From Yersinia mollaretii ATCC 43969 (lineage in GTDB: Bacteria; Pseudomonadota; Gammaproteobacteria; Enterobacterales; Enterobacteriaceae): DNA of 64,000 nucleotides. The first letter of the stretch is position 1. Each line of letters starts with the position of its first letter. The stretch is taken from the NCBI RefSeq assembly GCF_013282725.1, contig NZ_CP054043.1, positions 3,596,001 through 3,660,000 of the forward strand, in the 5' to 3' direction. Both the position numbers and the translations under genes were made by a program. The notes under the pieces are model-generated. The model did not search any database. It saw only the letters and a program-made list of their open reading frames with translations, and was not told where the DNA came from. This document shows positions 37,837-47,099 of this stretch, one piece after another.

Positions 37837-38934
37837 ATGAAGACTGCTAAACTGTTCTCCCCTTTGAAGGTTGGCGCGCTCACTTTGCCAAACCGTGTAT
37901 TTATGGCTCCATTGACTCGCTTGCGCAGCATTGAGCCGGGTGATATCCCAACCCCATTAATGGCGGAATATTATCGTCAACGGGCCAGCGCGGGTTTGAT
38001 TATCACCGAAGCAACCCAGATCTCTTTTCAGGCGAAAGGCTATGCGGGTGCACCCGGGTTACACACTCAGGAGCAGTTGAACGCGTGGAAAAAAATCACT
38101 CAGGCGGTGCATGAAGAAGGTGGACACATTGCCGTGCAGTTGTGGCATGTGGGTCGTATTTCGCACAACAGTTTACAGCCAGACCAACAAGCGCCAGTCG
38201 CGCCATCCGCCATTGCCGCCGATACCCGCACCACGGTACGTGATGAAACCGGTGCTTGGGTGCGTGTTCCCTGCTCCACTCCGCGCGCGCTGGAAACAGA
38301 AGAGATTCCGGGCATCATTAATGATTTCCGTCAGGCGACAGCTAATGCTCGCGAAGCGGGCTTCGACTATATCGAACTGCATGCCGCCCATGGTTATTTG
38401 CTGCATCAGTTTATGTCTCCGGCCTCAAATCAGCGCACCGACCAATATGGTGGCAGCATTGAAAACCGTACACGTCTGACACTGGAAGTGGTGGATGCCA
38501 CTGCCGCTGAATGGGGTGCTGAACATATTGGTATTCGTATTTCACCGCTGGGGCCGTTCAACGGCTTGGATAACGGTGAAGATCAGGAAGAAGCAGCACT
38601 CTATCTGATTGATGAATTAAACAAACGTCATATCGCCTATCTGCACATCTCTGAGCCAGATTGGGCTGGTGGTAAACCTTACTCAGAGGCGTTCCGTGAT
38701 GCCGTCCGCGCGCGCTTCAAAGGCGTCATTGTCGGTGCGGGTGCTTATACCGCCGAAAAAGCTGAGGATCTGATAGAGAAAGGCTACATTGATGCCGTTG
38801 CTTTTGGCCGCAGCTATATTTCTAACCCGGATCTGGTTGCTCGCCTGCAACAGCAAGCGCCACTGAATGCGCCTGATGGCGAAACATTCTACGGCGGCGG
38901 TGCTAAAGGCTACACCGACTACCCAACACTGTAA
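37837..38934 (+). CDS. nemA: N-ethylmaleimide reductase (old yellow enzyme family)
   Basis: A 365-aa FMN-dependent ene-reductase reducing N-ethylmaleimide, nitroaromatics and other electrophiles. FMN and substrate motifs are APLTRLRS at the N-terminus, [23 protein letters not shown] (catalytic His/Asn region and Tyr), and [13 protein letters not shown] near the C-terminus. It is controlled by NemR. In E. coli gloA is cotranscribed, but here a strong terminator follows nemA. Confidence 0.96.
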   Translation: MKTAKLFSPLKVGALTLPNRVFMAPLTRLRSIEPGDIPTPLMAEYYRQRASAGLIITEATQISFQAKGYAGAPGLHTQEQLNAWKKITQAVHEEGGHIAVQLWHVGRISHNSLQPDQQAPVAPSAIAADTRTTVRDETGAWVRVPCSTPRALETEEIPGIINDFRQATANAREAGFDYIELHAAHGYLLHQFMSPASNQRTDQYGGSIENRTRLTLEVVDATAAEWGAEHIGIRISPLGPFNGLDNGEDQEEAALYLIDELNKRHIAYLHISEPDWAGGKPYSEAFRDAVRARFKGVIVGAGAYTAEKAEDLIEKGYIDAVAFGRSYISNPDLVARLQQQAPLNAPDGETFYGGGAKGYTDYPTL

Positions 38935-38960
38935 GTTTTTTATCGTTTAATACATTAAAT

Positions 38961-39000
38961 AACAGCCAGTTAGAGTCATACTCTCGCTGGCTGTTTTTTT
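38961..39000 (+). terminator. Intrinsic terminator after nemA
   Basis: Nine-base-pair stem AACAGCCAG/CTGGCTGTT with an internal loop, followed by a long T-run: a classic rho-independent terminator. Confidence 0.92.
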
Positions 39001-39113
39001 TGGTGCTATTAATGAGCCAAGGTAGTGAGCGGGAAGATATTGCTATATCATAATGGCTAAGTTTTTATTTATAATGACTTTGACTTATAAACTTTTGATT
39101 ATAAAGAGGTATT

Positions 39114-39524
39114 ATGAAACGCTTACTCCATACCATGATTCGCGTCGGTGACCTGCAACGCTCCATCGATTTCTACACCAAGGTATTAGGGATGCGTTTA
39201 CTGCGTACCAGCGAAAATACCGAGTATAAATACTCGCTGGCATTCGTCGGTTACAGTGATGAAAGTGAAGGCTCAGTGATTGAGCTGACCTATAACTGGG
39301 GCGTAGACAGTTACGAGATGGGGAGTGCGTTTGGTCATTTGGCGCTAGGTGTGGACGATGTTGCCGCGACTTGTGACCAAATTCGTCAGGCGGGTGGAAA
39401 AGTCACTCGTGAAGCTGGCCCGGTCAAAGGCGGTAATACCATCATTGCATTTGTCGAAGATCCCGACGGCTACAAAATCGAGTTAATCGAGAATAAGAGC
39501 GCCGGACACGGCCTCGGAAACTGA
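39114..39524 (+). CDS. gloA: Glyoxalase I
   Basis: A 136-aa nickel-dependent lactoylglutathione lyase that converts the methylglyoxal-glutathione hemithioacetal to S-lactoylglutathione. Metal ligands are His5 ([10 protein letters not shown]), Glu56 region ([10 protein letters not shown]), His in FGHLALGV and Glu in [16 protein letters not shown] precedes the ATG. It follows nemRA but is separated from them by a terminator and about 110 bp, with TTGACT at 39080 as a possible -35 element. Confidence 0.96.
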   Translation: MKRLLHTMIRVGDLQRSIDFYTKVLGMRLLRTSENTEYKYSLAFVGYSDESEGSVIELTYNWGVDSYEMGSAFGHLALGVDDVAATCDQIRQAGGKVTREAGPVKGGNTIIAFVEDPDGYKIELIENKSAGHGLGN

Positions 39525-39532
39525 TTAACAAT

Positions 39533-39556
39533 AAGGCACCCTCACGGTGCCTTTTT
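39533..39556 (+). terminator. Intrinsic terminator after gloA
   Basis: Stem AAGGCACC/GGTGCCTT with a short loop, followed by a T-run, 8 bp after the gloA stop. Confidence 0.92.
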
Positions 39557-39634
39557 TCTCATCACGATATCCCCCTGCATCCTGCGCCAAAATTTGACAT
39601 AATGTGTGCTGAATTCGATGAAGATAAGAAACTG

Positions 39635-40282
39635 ATGGCAGATAAAAGTGACCTTAACGCCCTGAGCGGCCGTTTTCGTGGGTATTATCCCGTAGTAATT
39701 GATGTTGAAACCGCCGGTTTTAATGCTCAAACCGATGCATTATTAGAAATTGCCGCCGTGACATTGCAGATGAACAAAGAGGGATGGTTGCTGCCGGATG
39801 AAACGCTGCATTTTCATGTAGAACCGTTTGAAGGTGCCAATCTACAACCTGAGGCACTGGCGTTTAATGGCATTGACCCGACTAACCCGTTACGTGGCGC
39901 AGTCAGTGAACACGATGCCTTACACGCCATTTTTAAAGCGGTTCGTAAAGGGCTCAAGGATCAGGGCTGCAACCGAGCAATTATCGTGGCGCACAATGCC
40001 AATTTCGACCATAGCTTTGTGATGGCAGCCGCTGAGCGCGCCAGCTTGAAGCGCAACCCATTCCACCCGTTCGCCACTTTTGATACCGCAGCACTCAGCG
40101 GGTTGGTGCTTGGGCAGACCGTGTTGGCAAAAGCATGCCTGACAGCAGGCATTCCATTTGATAGCAGTCAGGCGCATTCGGCCTTGTATGACACAATGCA
40201 AACGGCAAAGTTGTTCTGCGAGCTGGTTAATCGCTGGAAGAAATTGGGCGGCTGGCCGATACCGGCGGGAGAGTCCGAGTAA
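39635..40282 (+). CDS. rnt: Ribonuclease T
   Basis: A 215-aa DEDD exoribonuclease trimming the 3' ends of tRNA and other stable RNAs. Exonuclease motifs are VIDVETAGF (Exo I), [10 protein letters not shown] (Exo II) and [13 protein letters not shown] (Exo III, with its catalytic His and Asp). The ATG at 39635 gives exactly the E. coli length; the frame is open to 39602. The terminator after it is shared with grxD. Confidence 0.96.
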   Translation: MADKSDLNALSGRFRGYYPVVIDVETAGFNAQTDALLEIAAVTLQMNKEGWLLPDETLHFHVEPFEGANLQPEALAFNGIDPTNPLRGAVSEHDALHAIFKAVRKGLKDQGCNRAIIVAHNANFDHSFVMAAAERASLKRNPFHPFATFDTAALSGLVLGQTVLAKACLTAGIPFDSSQAHSALYDTMQTAKLFCELVNRWKKLGGWPIPAGESE

Positions 40283-40313
40283 CACGGTTTTCATGAGAAA
40301 ATAGCGGATATAT

Positions 40314-40342
40314 AAAAAAGGTGGCCTGCAGGCCACCTTTTT
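40314..40342. terminator. Bidirectional terminator between rnt and grxD
   Basis: AAAAAAGGTGGCC-TGCA-GGCCACCTTTTT: A-run, perfect GC stem and T-run, so it works on both strands. The two genes are convergent. Confidence 0.93.
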
Positions 40343-40369
40343 CGTTTGTTTCACTGTACAACTCGCCTG

Positions 40370-40720
40370 TTACTCTGCGGCGGGTTGATCTTCTTGTGAA
40401 CGGTATTTATCTGCGGTCTCTTTCAGCAACTGTTGCAATTCGCCACGCTGATACATTTCCATCAGAATGTCGCAACCGCCGACCAATTCGCCATCAACCC
40501 ACAGCTGCGGGAATGTCGGCCAGTTGGCATATTTTGGTAGCTCTGCACGAATATCCGGATTTTGCAGGATATCAACATAAGCAAAGCGTTCGCCACAGGC
40601 AGATAACGCTTGCACAGCCTGAGCAGAGAAACCGCAGTTTGGCAGCTTCGGTGAGCCCTTCATGTACAGCAGGATTGGGTTTTCTGCTATCTGGCGCTGA
40701 ATTTTATCAATCGTGGTCAT
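40370..40720 (-). CDS. grxD: Monothiol glutaredoxin GrxD (Grx4)
   Basis: A 116-aa monothiol glutaredoxin with the CGFS active site at residues 29-32, WPTFPQLWV (cis-Pro) and GGCDILMEMY for glutathione binding. It binds a [2Fe-2S] cluster with BolA-type partners and helps deliver Fe-S clusters, fitting a window that also carries suf genes. Confidence 0.96.
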   Translation of the reverse strand: MTTIDKIQRQIAENPILLYMKGSPKLPNCGFSAQAVQALSACGERFAYVDILQNPDIRAELPKYANWPTFPQLWVDGELVGGCDILMEMYQRGELQQLLKETADKYRSQEDQPAAE

Positions 40721-41138
40721 TTATTGCTTCCTCAAGCCATCGAGTGGCTACAAACTTTTACTTAATATAATTATTGCGTACGGTCTATTGTAGCGACTGT
40801 CACCACTGGAATAAAACGCCATCTTTTGCAGGGGCTTTTCACTATCAGTGAAGAGTTAAATCTCAGCTACAAATATGTGCCTTAAGAATAACATTTTTGA
40901 TCCCATCACTTCACTATTATCTTCTTAATGGAATAGCGGGAGGGTGACCAATATAACTTGTTGACGGATGGTTGATTTAAGTCCATTGAAAGCATAAAAA
41001 GGCGGCAATTGTGAAGCCATTAACGTTTTCTCACAATATCGATTAGAATACTGTATGTCTTCGCTTTTTTATATCCTGAGTTTCGGCAATACTGTGACTC
41101 TTCATATTCATCTTAAGGCTAAGGTTGGTCGCGTTATT
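40721..41138. other. grxD-mepH divergent intergenic region
   Basis: About 418 bp between divergent genes; AT-rich with promoters for both but no gene or strong repeat. The mepH frame is open back to 41055, but I do not consider those residues coding. Confidence 0.45.
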
Positions 41139-42035
41139 ATGCGTTTAATACTTACGCTGTTTGTGCTGCTGTTTACTCAGCTATTCTTAAATCTGGCGCA
41201 TGCGTCGCCGCAGGCACAGGTGTCGGCGGAGCAAAAGAAAGGCCAGATCAGTCAAGCCAGCCCTGATGATCGTAAAAAGCGAAAAGCCGATAAAAGCACC
41301 AAAAAAGCGAAAATAGCCAGCGATAAAACGTCCACCAGCAAAACCACCACAAATAAAACAACGGCCAATAATGATAAAAAGAAATTAGCCGCTAATACGA
41401 CTAAAACGATTAAGAAGAAAGCGCAACAAGTCAGTAAACCCGCGACAAAAAAAACCAGCAGTACCAAAAAGACGAATATTAAAACTGCGGCTAACAAAAC
41501 AACAGCGGCAGTCAAAAAGAGTCAAAAAGCGGCTTATGGTCGGCATCGAAATAAAACTCAAGGCAAAGCGAGCACCGAACTCGTCGCCAATAATAAAATT
41601 AAGCTCAGCCCTGCCCATAAAAAGCGCTATCAACACGCCAAACAAACCGCAATGAGTAAACTGATGAAACAAGTCGGTAAGCCTTATCGCTGGGGTGGCA
41701 CCTCACCAAATACCGGTTTTGATTGCAGCGGACTGATTTATTACGCCTATAAAGATGTGATCAGAATAAAAATGCCGCGCACCGCTAATGAGATGTATCA
41801 CTTGCGTGATGCCGCGCCAGTCAAACGGGCTGAATTAGAGAGTGGTGATCTGGTGTTCTTTAATATTGCTAATCGCGGCGTTGCCGATCATGTCGGCGTT
41901 TATTTAGGCAACGGCAAATTTATTCAGTCTCCACGCACCGGCGAAGAGATCCGTATTAGTATGCTGGATAACGACTACTGGCAAGATCATTATGTGGGCG
42001 CACGTCGCGTGGTCACACCAAAAACTATCCGCTAA
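41139..42035 (+). CDS. mepH: Murein DD-endopeptidase MepH (NlpC/P60) with Lys/Thr-rich linker
   Basis: A 298-aa NlpC/P60 peptidase cutting D,D-crosslinks in murein. A signal peptide (MRLILTLFVLLFTQLFLNLAHA) precedes a ~140-residue, low-complexity Lys/Thr/Asn/Ala-rich linker (for example KKAKIASDKTSTSKTTTNK). The C-terminal catalytic domain has the nucleophile Cys in NTGFDCSGLIYYAYK, His in ADHVGVYLGNG and its partner in FIQSPRTG. E. coli MepH is 271 aa with a similar Lys-rich linker; here the linker is somewhat longer. ATG 41139 begins the signal peptide; codons upstream add hydrophilic residues. Confidence 0.93.
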   Translation: MRLILTLFVLLFTQLFLNLAHASPQAQVSAEQKKGQISQASPDDRKKRKADKSTKKAKIASDKTSTSKTTTNKTTANNDKKKLAANTTKTIKKKAQQVSKPATKKTSSTKKTNIKTAANKTTAAVKKSQKAAYGRHRNKTQGKASTELVANNKIKLSPAHKKRYQHAKQTAMSKLMKQVGKPYRWGGTSPNTGFDCSGLIYYAYKDVIRIKMPRTANEMYHLRDAAPVKRAELESGDLVFFNIANRGVADHVGVYLGNGKFIQSPRTGEEIRISMLDNDYWQDHYVGARRVVTPKTIR

Positions 42036-42042
42036 TCCTTCA

Positions 42043-42078
42043 ACACACATCCGGCGGCGCTGTCGGGTGTGTGTTTCC
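42043..42078 (+). terminator. Terminator after mepH
   Basis: Stem CACACATCCG/CGGGTGTGTG (one G-T pair) followed by TTTCCTT. Confidence 0.7.
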
Positions 42079-42299
42079 TTACTCCCCCTATCTCAGTGAC
42101 GACTCCTGAAGAGTTTGCATTCAATCCCCTTTCTAACCCTATGGTTTTCAATGTCATTCCTGTCGAAAGTTGTTAAGATTAATACCCACAACAAAAATAC
42201 AACAATTATGCTTTACCCGCTCTTCGCCACATTATGGCCTGCGGCTATTGATGGGATTTGAGGAGCAAACACCCTGAGCAACCCCGAAAGGAGAGAGCT

Positions 42300-42878
42300 A
42301 TGTCTTTTGAATTACCGGCATTACCTTATGCGCAAAATGCGCTGGAACCCCACATCTCAGCTGAAACGCTGGAATACCACCACGGAAAACACCACAATAC
42401 CTATGTGGTTAATCTCAATAGTCTGATTAAAGAGACTGAGTTTGCGGGCAAGACACTGGAAGAGATCGTAAAAACCTCCAGCGGTGGCATCTTCAACAAT
42501 GCGGCCCAAGTTTGGAACCACACTTTCTACTGGCACTGCCTGTCGCCAAATGGCGGTGGTGAGCCGACGGGTAAAGTGGCCGACGCCATTAATCAGTCAT
42601 TCGGTTCATTTGCAGAGTTTAAAGCGCAGTTTACCGATGCCGCAGTGAAAAATTTTGGCGCAGGCTGGACTTGGCTGGTTAAAAAAGCAGATGGCACGCT
42701 GGCGATTGTCAGTACTTCTAATGCAGCAACCCCTCTGACCACAAATGATAAGCCATTGCTGACCGTCGATGTGTGGGAGCACGCTTATTATATTGATTAC
42801 CGTAATGCGCGGCCAAAATATCTGGAGAATTTCTGGGCGCTGGTTAACTGGTCATTCGTTGAGAAGAATCTAGCCTGA
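42300..42878 (+). CDS. sodB: Iron superoxide dismutase SodB
   Basis: A 192-aa Fe-SOD. Metal ligands are His27 in EYHHGKH, His74 in WNHTFYWH, and Asp157/His161 in DVWEHAYY. Residues such as AAQVWNHTF and the Gly/Gln pattern favour iron rather than manganese. The ATG at 42300 has AAAGGAGAGAGCT upstream; the longer frame from 42258 is rejected. In E. coli the leader is a target of RyhB; I did not map that pairing here. A hairpin follows at 42929-42947. Confidence 0.97.
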   Translation: MSFELPALPYAQNALEPHISAETLEYHHGKHHNTYVVNLNSLIKETEFAGKTLEEIVKTSSGGIFNNAAQVWNHTFYWHCLSPNGGGEPTGKVADAINQSFGSFAEFKAQFTDAAVKNFGAGWTWLVKKADGTLAIVSTSNAATPLTTNDKPLLTVDVWEHAYYIDYRNARPKYLENFWALVNWSFVEKNLA

Positions 42879-42928
42879 TAAGGCAATAAATGATAGGCGG
42901 TGTGTTAGCACATCAGCAGAAATAACTC

Positions 42929-42947
42929 AGGGCGGGTAAACCGCCCT
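42929..42947. terminator. Hairpin between sodB and ynhF
   Basis: Stem AGGGCGG/CCGCCCT with a short loop, between convergent genes; only weak T-rich sequence follows. Confidence 0.55.
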
Positions 42948-42977
42948 ACTTAATAATTTTACCGGCAAGCGGCTTAA

Positions 42978-43067
42978 TTAATTCATTACCGCCACGAAGC
43001 TAAAGGCAATAATCATCGCCAGCGCACCAACAGTCGTAATCAGCGACATTTTCAGATTGGTATCCAT
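42978..43067 (-). CDS. ynhF: Small membrane protein YnhF (29 aa)
   Basis: A 29-codon frame reading MDTNLKMSLITTVGALAM followed by IIAFSFVAVMN, one hydrophobic helix with a short polar N-terminus. It matches E. coli YnhF in length (29 aa), in M-x-T-x-L-K-x-S-L-x-T-T at the start, and in position near purR. CTAAGGAGTTTTT before the ATG is a near-perfect ribosome site. E. coli YnhF is a stress-related small inner-membrane protein of unknown function. E. coli ydhP, which lies beside it, is missing here. Confidence 0.85.
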   Translation of the reverse strand: MDTNLKMSLITTVGALAMIIAFSFVAVMN

Positions 43068-43336
43068 AAAAACTCCTTAGCCGGTCAGTTTGTAGTAGGA
43101 AAAAGACACAAAGTTACTGTGTTAAATTATCTTCCCACAATTCAGAAAAAAAATCTTGTGCTCATTACGCACTTTATAACTTTGAATACCTCTTCCACTT
43201 TGACTCCAGATCAGACAAAATTCGCAGTTCATAACTGCATACCGACTAATAACGTCCAATAAATACTCTCAGACAAGCCGCTGATTCCATTTTCCAGCCC
43301 AATAATATGCATCTGTCTGAGTGTTTTCGAGTCTGC

Positions 43337-43352
43337 AGGCAAACGATTAACA
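43337..43352 (+). promoter_or_regulatory. Candidate PurR operator before purR
   Basis: AGGCAAACGATTAACA matches the left half of the PurR box (ACGCAAACGTTTGCGT) well and the right half poorly. It lies about 45 bp upstream of purR, where the E. coli autoregulatory operator sits. Confidence 0.55.
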
Positions 43353-43397
43353 TCATACTTACCGACGGTAACAGGTAAGCTTAGGAGTCATTTTTTT

Positions 43398-44423
43398 ATG
43401 GCAACGATTAAAGATGTGGCCAAACACGCGGGTGTGTCCACCACCACCGTTTCGCATGTGATTAACAAAACTCGTTTCGTCGCCGAAAATACCAAGGCTG
43501 CCGTGTGGGCAGCCATTAAAGAGCTGCATTATTCGCCCAGTGCTGTGGCCCGCAGTTTGAAAGTTAACCACACCAAATCCATTGGCTTATTGGCAACATC
43601 CAGCGAAGCGCCCTATTTTGCCGAAGTGATCGAAGCGGTTGAAAACAGCTGTTATAGCAAGGGTTACACGCTGATTTTATGTAACTCTCATAATAATCTG
43701 GATAAGCAGAAAGCCTATCTGGCGATGTTGGCACAAAAGCGTGTTGATGGGCTGTTAGTCATGTGTTCAGAATATCCCGAGCAACTGCTGGGGATGCTCG
43801 AAGATTATCGCAATATCCCGATGGTGGTGATGGATTGGGGAACGGCACGTGGCGATTTTACTGATTCTATTATTGATAATGCCTTTGAAGGCGGCTATTT
43901 GGCTGGCCGTTATCTGATTGAACGCGGTCATCGTGATATAGGCGCGATCCCCGGTCAGTTATCCCGCAATACCGGCGGTGGTCGCCATCAGGGCTTCCTT
44001 AAAGCACTGGAGGAGGCCAATATCACGGTGCGTGATGAATGGGTGGTTCAGGGCGATTTTGAACCGGAATCGGGTTATAAAGCCATGCATCAAATTCTGA
44101 CACAGAAACATCGCCCGACCGCCGTGTTCTGTGGCGGGGATATTATGGCGATGGGCGCAATATGCGCAGCCGATGAGCTGGGCCTGCGAGTGCCGCAGGA
44201 TATTTCGGTGATCGGGTACGATAATGTGCGTAATGCGCGCTATTTCTCCCCGGCACTCACCACCATTCATCAGCCGAAAGAGCGATTGGGCGAAACGGCC
44301 TTTGCGATGCTGCTCGACCGCATTGTCAGCAAACGCGAAGATCCCCAGACCATTGAGGTTCACCCGAAACTGGTCGAACGACGTTCTGTTGCCGATGGTC
44401 CGTTCCGCGATTATCGCCGTTAA
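43398..44423 (+). CDS. purR: Purine repressor PurR
   Basis: A 341-aa LacI-family repressor of purine synthesis that binds DNA with hypoxanthine or guanine. The helix-turn-helix and hinge are [20 protein letters not shown] and [15 protein letters not shown]; the periplasmic-binding-like core has the effector region and the C-terminal [14 protein letters not shown] of PurR. One or two more residues differ from E. coli at the N-terminus ([20 protein letters not shown]), within the family range. The start is preceded by TTAGGAGTCATTTTTTT. Confidence 0.96.
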   Translation: MATIKDVAKHAGVSTTTVSHVINKTRFVAENTKAAVWAAIKELHYSPSAVARSLKVNHTKSIGLLATSSEAPYFAEVIEAVENSCYSKGYTLILCNSHNNLDKQKAYLAMLAQKRVDGLLVMCSEYPEQLLGMLEDYRNIPMVVMDWGTARGDFTDSIIDNAFEGGYLAGRYLIERGHRDIGAIPGQLSRNTGGGRHQGFLKALEEANITVRDEWVVQGDFEPESGYKAMHQILTQKHRPTAVFCGGDIMAMGAICAADELGLRVPQDISVIGYDNVRNARYFSPALTTIHQPKERLGETAFAMLLDRIVSKREDPQTIEVHPKLVERRSVADGPFRDYRR

Positions 44424-44430
44424 TCCTCTC

Positions 44431-44459
44431 CCGCCGATAGTACAGGCTGCTATCGGCGG
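44431..44459. terminator. Hairpin between convergent purR and punR
   Basis: Perfect 10-bp stem CCGCCGATAG/CTATCGGCGG with a 9-nt loop, just after the purR stop; no T-run. Confidence 0.7.
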
Positions 44460-44474
44460 TGATCTCCATCATCA

Positions 44475-45404
44475 TCAGTCACGAGATGATGATAGAGTAT
44501 CATCTTTCATCCACTCTGCATTTAACGTGACACTGTCACCCAAATACTCAAGCAGCCAAGCCAGTGCGGGCGAATGATTATTCTGCTCCCACGTCAGGCA
44601 GCACGGGCTATCCGGCAGCGGTTCCGCCAAGTTTAGCGCCGCCAGTTTCCCCTGCGCAATCAGTGGCGAAACCATATGGGCGGGCACCATGCCAACACAT
44701 AACCCCTCACACAGGCAGTCGATCCCCGTCACCCAATCCGGAACCACCAGCCGCTGCTGATTATCTAGCGTCCAGGTGTCTCGTTTAGGCAAATTTCGCG
44801 CAGTATCTTCGAGGCAAAGTGAGGGATAAGGGCGGAGCTGATCATCGGTCAGCGGCCCGGTTAGCTGAGCTAATGGATGTTTGACACTCACCACACACTG
44901 CCAGCTTAAAAATCCCATATCACGAAAAACAAACCGCCCCCCAACAGGCACTGCGCGAGTAGCACCGATGGCCATTTCTGCCTGTCCATCGACCAATGCA
45001 TCCCAGACACCATTGAATACTTCATAACGTACTCGTAATTCGATATCAGGAAAATGTCGATAAAAATCCAATACTAAGCGGCGACTGCGCTGGGGCTTGA
45101 CGATTTTATCTATCACGATAGTTAATTCCCCCCGCCAACCATTCGCCACTTGTTGACATTGACGACGGGTGCCATTCATTTTTTTGATGACATCACGTGC
45201 TTCTTTGATAAAAACCAGACCTGCGGCGGTTAATTCTACGTCACGATGACGTCGTTCAAACAGCGGCACTGCCAGCCACTCTTCAAGTTGGCGCACGGTA
45301 TAACTTATCGCCGATGGCACACGGTGCAATTCTTGTGCAGCAGCACTGAAGCTACCGGTACGCGCCACTGCGTCAACCACATCCAGTGAGTATTCGGACC
45401 ACAT
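44475..45404 (-). CDS. punR: LysR-type regulator PunR (YdhB/AdnB)
   Basis: A 309-aa LysR-family activator matching E. coli YdhB, now called PunR, which activates the adjacent purine-transporter gene punC. The N-terminal helix-turn-helix is DAVARTGSFSAAAQELHRVP and SAISYTVRQLEEW; the remainder is the effector-binding domain. ATG 45404 with AAGGGGCAGAAAATA upstream aligns with E. coli MWSEYSL; the frame is open to 45431. It is divergent from punC, consistent with local control. Confidence 0.93.
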   Translation of the reverse strand: MWSEYSLDVVDAVARTGSFSAAAQELHRVPSAISYTVRQLEEWLAVPLFERRHRDVELTAAGLVFIKEARDVIKKMNGTRRQCQQVANGWRGELTIVIDKIVKPQRSRRLVLDFYRHFPDIELRVRYEVFNGVWDALVDGQAEMAIGATRAVPVGGRFVFRDMGFLSWQCVVSVKHPLAQLTGPLTDDQLRPYPSLCLEDTARNLPKRDTWTLDNQQRLVVPDWVTGIDCLCEGLCVGMVPAHMVSPLIAQGKLAALNLAEPLPDSPCCLTWEQNNHSPALAWLLEYLGDSVTLNAEWMKDDTLSSSRD

Positions 45405-45583
45405 TATTTTCTGCCCCTTCAGCTTAATCACTTAGCTATCAAATATTTTGACAGCATGGCGCAAATATTACCGTTTCACAACAGAATCACTCACCGGATA
45501 GAATGCCCTCCGCCACAAATTGCCTGCAACAATCTATTTACAACAGCAGCGCCTGCACATTTTCAAATAGAGAATAATAAAGA

Positions 45584-46792
45584 ATGAAAACGACACCTAG
45601 CTTCATGTTCTATCTGGCTGGTTTAAGCATGTTGGGTTATCTGGCCACCGACATGTATTTACCCGCCTTTGGGGCCATGCAACAAGAACTGCAAACCTCC
45701 GCTGGATCCATCAGTGCTAGCTTGAGCATTTTTCTCGCGGGTTTTGCTATCGCCCAGCTTATCTGGGGGCCGGTATCTGATAAATTAGGCCGTAAGCCGG
45801 TGCTGTTAGCCGGACTGGGGTTATTTGCCCTCGGCTGTTTGGGGATTCTGTGGGTGGAAACGGCCACGCAACTATTGATCCTGCGCTTTATTCAGGCGGT
45901 GGGGGTCTGTTCTGCGGCCGTGAGCTGGCAAGCCTTGGTGGTGGATCGCTATCGTGACGGTAAAGCCAATCGTGTCTTTGCCACCATTATGCCATTGGTT
46001 GCGCTCTCTCCGGCGCTCGCCCCCCTGCTGGGTGCCTGGCTGTTAAACCACTTCAGCTGGCGCTCAATCTTTGTCGTCCTACTGGTCATCACACTGCTGC
46101 TACTGATTCCAACCGCACGGCTGAAAGAGCGGAAAAAATCCGTGACCGATAAGGCCGACCAACATAAGACGGCGATCAGTTTCTGGCAGTTGCTAAAATC
46201 TCCGGTATTTAGCGGCAATGTGATGATATTCGCCGCATGTAGCGCCGGATTTTTTGCTTGGTTAACCGGTTCACCTTTTATTCTGGGTGACATGGGATAT
46301 GGCCCTAATGCCATCGGTTTGAGCTATGTTCCACAGACGCTGGCTTTCCTGTTAGGTGGATTCAGTTGCCGTAGCGCACTGACTCGCATTAAAGGGAATA
46401 CCCTTCTGCCTTGGCTGTTAGCGGGGTATAGCACCAGTATGATCGCGCTCTATCTCATCGCGACCTTGACGACACCCACACTGGTAAGCTTACTTATTCC
46501 TTTCTGCATAATGGCGCTTGTGAATGGTGCCTGCTACCCTATTATCGTAGCGAATGCATTACTGCCTTTCCCGGCGAACACGGGCAAGGCCGCAGCGCTG
46601 CAAAACACGCTTCAGCTAGGGTTGTGTTTTGTTGCTAGCATGATGGTGTCCGCTTTTATTAGCCACGCGTTGCTGGCAACAGTGACAGTCATGCTGTCGA
46701 CAGTGGTTTTAGCACTGGTGGGGTATGGCATCCATTGCTATGCCGTGCAAAAAGATAAAAAGGTATTAATTCCCAATGGAAATAGTCACTAA
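45584..46792 (+). CDS. punC: MFS purine nucleoside transporter PunC (YdhC)
   Basis: A 402-aa MFS transporter of the Bcr/CflA type, orthologous to E. coli YdhC (PunC), an adenosine importer controlled by PunR. About 12 hydrophobic segments are visible, with the MFS motif [16 protein letters not shown] between helices 2 and 3. It is divergent from punR with a 180-bp promoter region between them. Imperfect stem TGCCGGG/CCCGGCA (46803-46840) follows the stop. Confidence 0.92.
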   Translation: MKTTPSFMFYLAGLSMLGYLATDMYLPAFGAMQQELQTSAGSISASLSIFLAGFAIAQLIWGPVSDKLGRKPVLLAGLGLFALGCLGILWVETATQLLILRFIQAVGVCSAAVSWQALVVDRYRDGKANRVFATIMPLVALSPALAPLLGAWLLNHFSWRSIFVVLLVITLLLLIPTARLKERKKSVTDKADQHKTAISFWQLLKSPVFSGNVMIFAACSAGFFAWLTGSPFILGDMGYGPNAIGLSYVPQTLAFLLGGFSCRSALTRIKGNTLLPWLLAGYSTSMIALYLIATLTTPTLVSLLIPFCIMALVNGACYPIIVANALLPFPANTGKAAALQNTLQLGLCFVASMMVSAFISHALLATVTVMLSTVVLALVGYGIHCYAVQKDKKVLIPNGNSH

Positions 46793-47099
46793 GTGACATG
46801 GATGCCGGGTGCGATTTATTATTGAGAAAGCATCCCGGCAAGCCTATACTCGGTTTAACCAGCTACAATATCATTAAAAAAAAGCGTTATCTTAAGGACT
46901 TTCTGTGCGCGTGGATTGCGTCACATTTACTCTTATGGATGAGTTGCCCTAAACCAAAATAGAATTAGGGTTTATTCTTATTCTTCCTCTGTCAGTAACG
47001 GATATCAGACACCAAGGTCACAACAGCCTAATTGGTATGTATTCGCGTATATAAACACTTATCGCGGGTCATAAGTCAGAAGAAAGTGATGGAGAAGCT
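46793..47099 (+). other. punC-cfa intergenic region
   Basis: About 307 bp. It contains the hairpin after punC and the cfa leader and promoters. E. coli cfa has a distal sigma-70 and a proximal sigma-S promoter; I cannot assign either here from sequence alone. GTGATGGAGAAGCT gives the cfa ribosome site. Confidence 0.45.
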
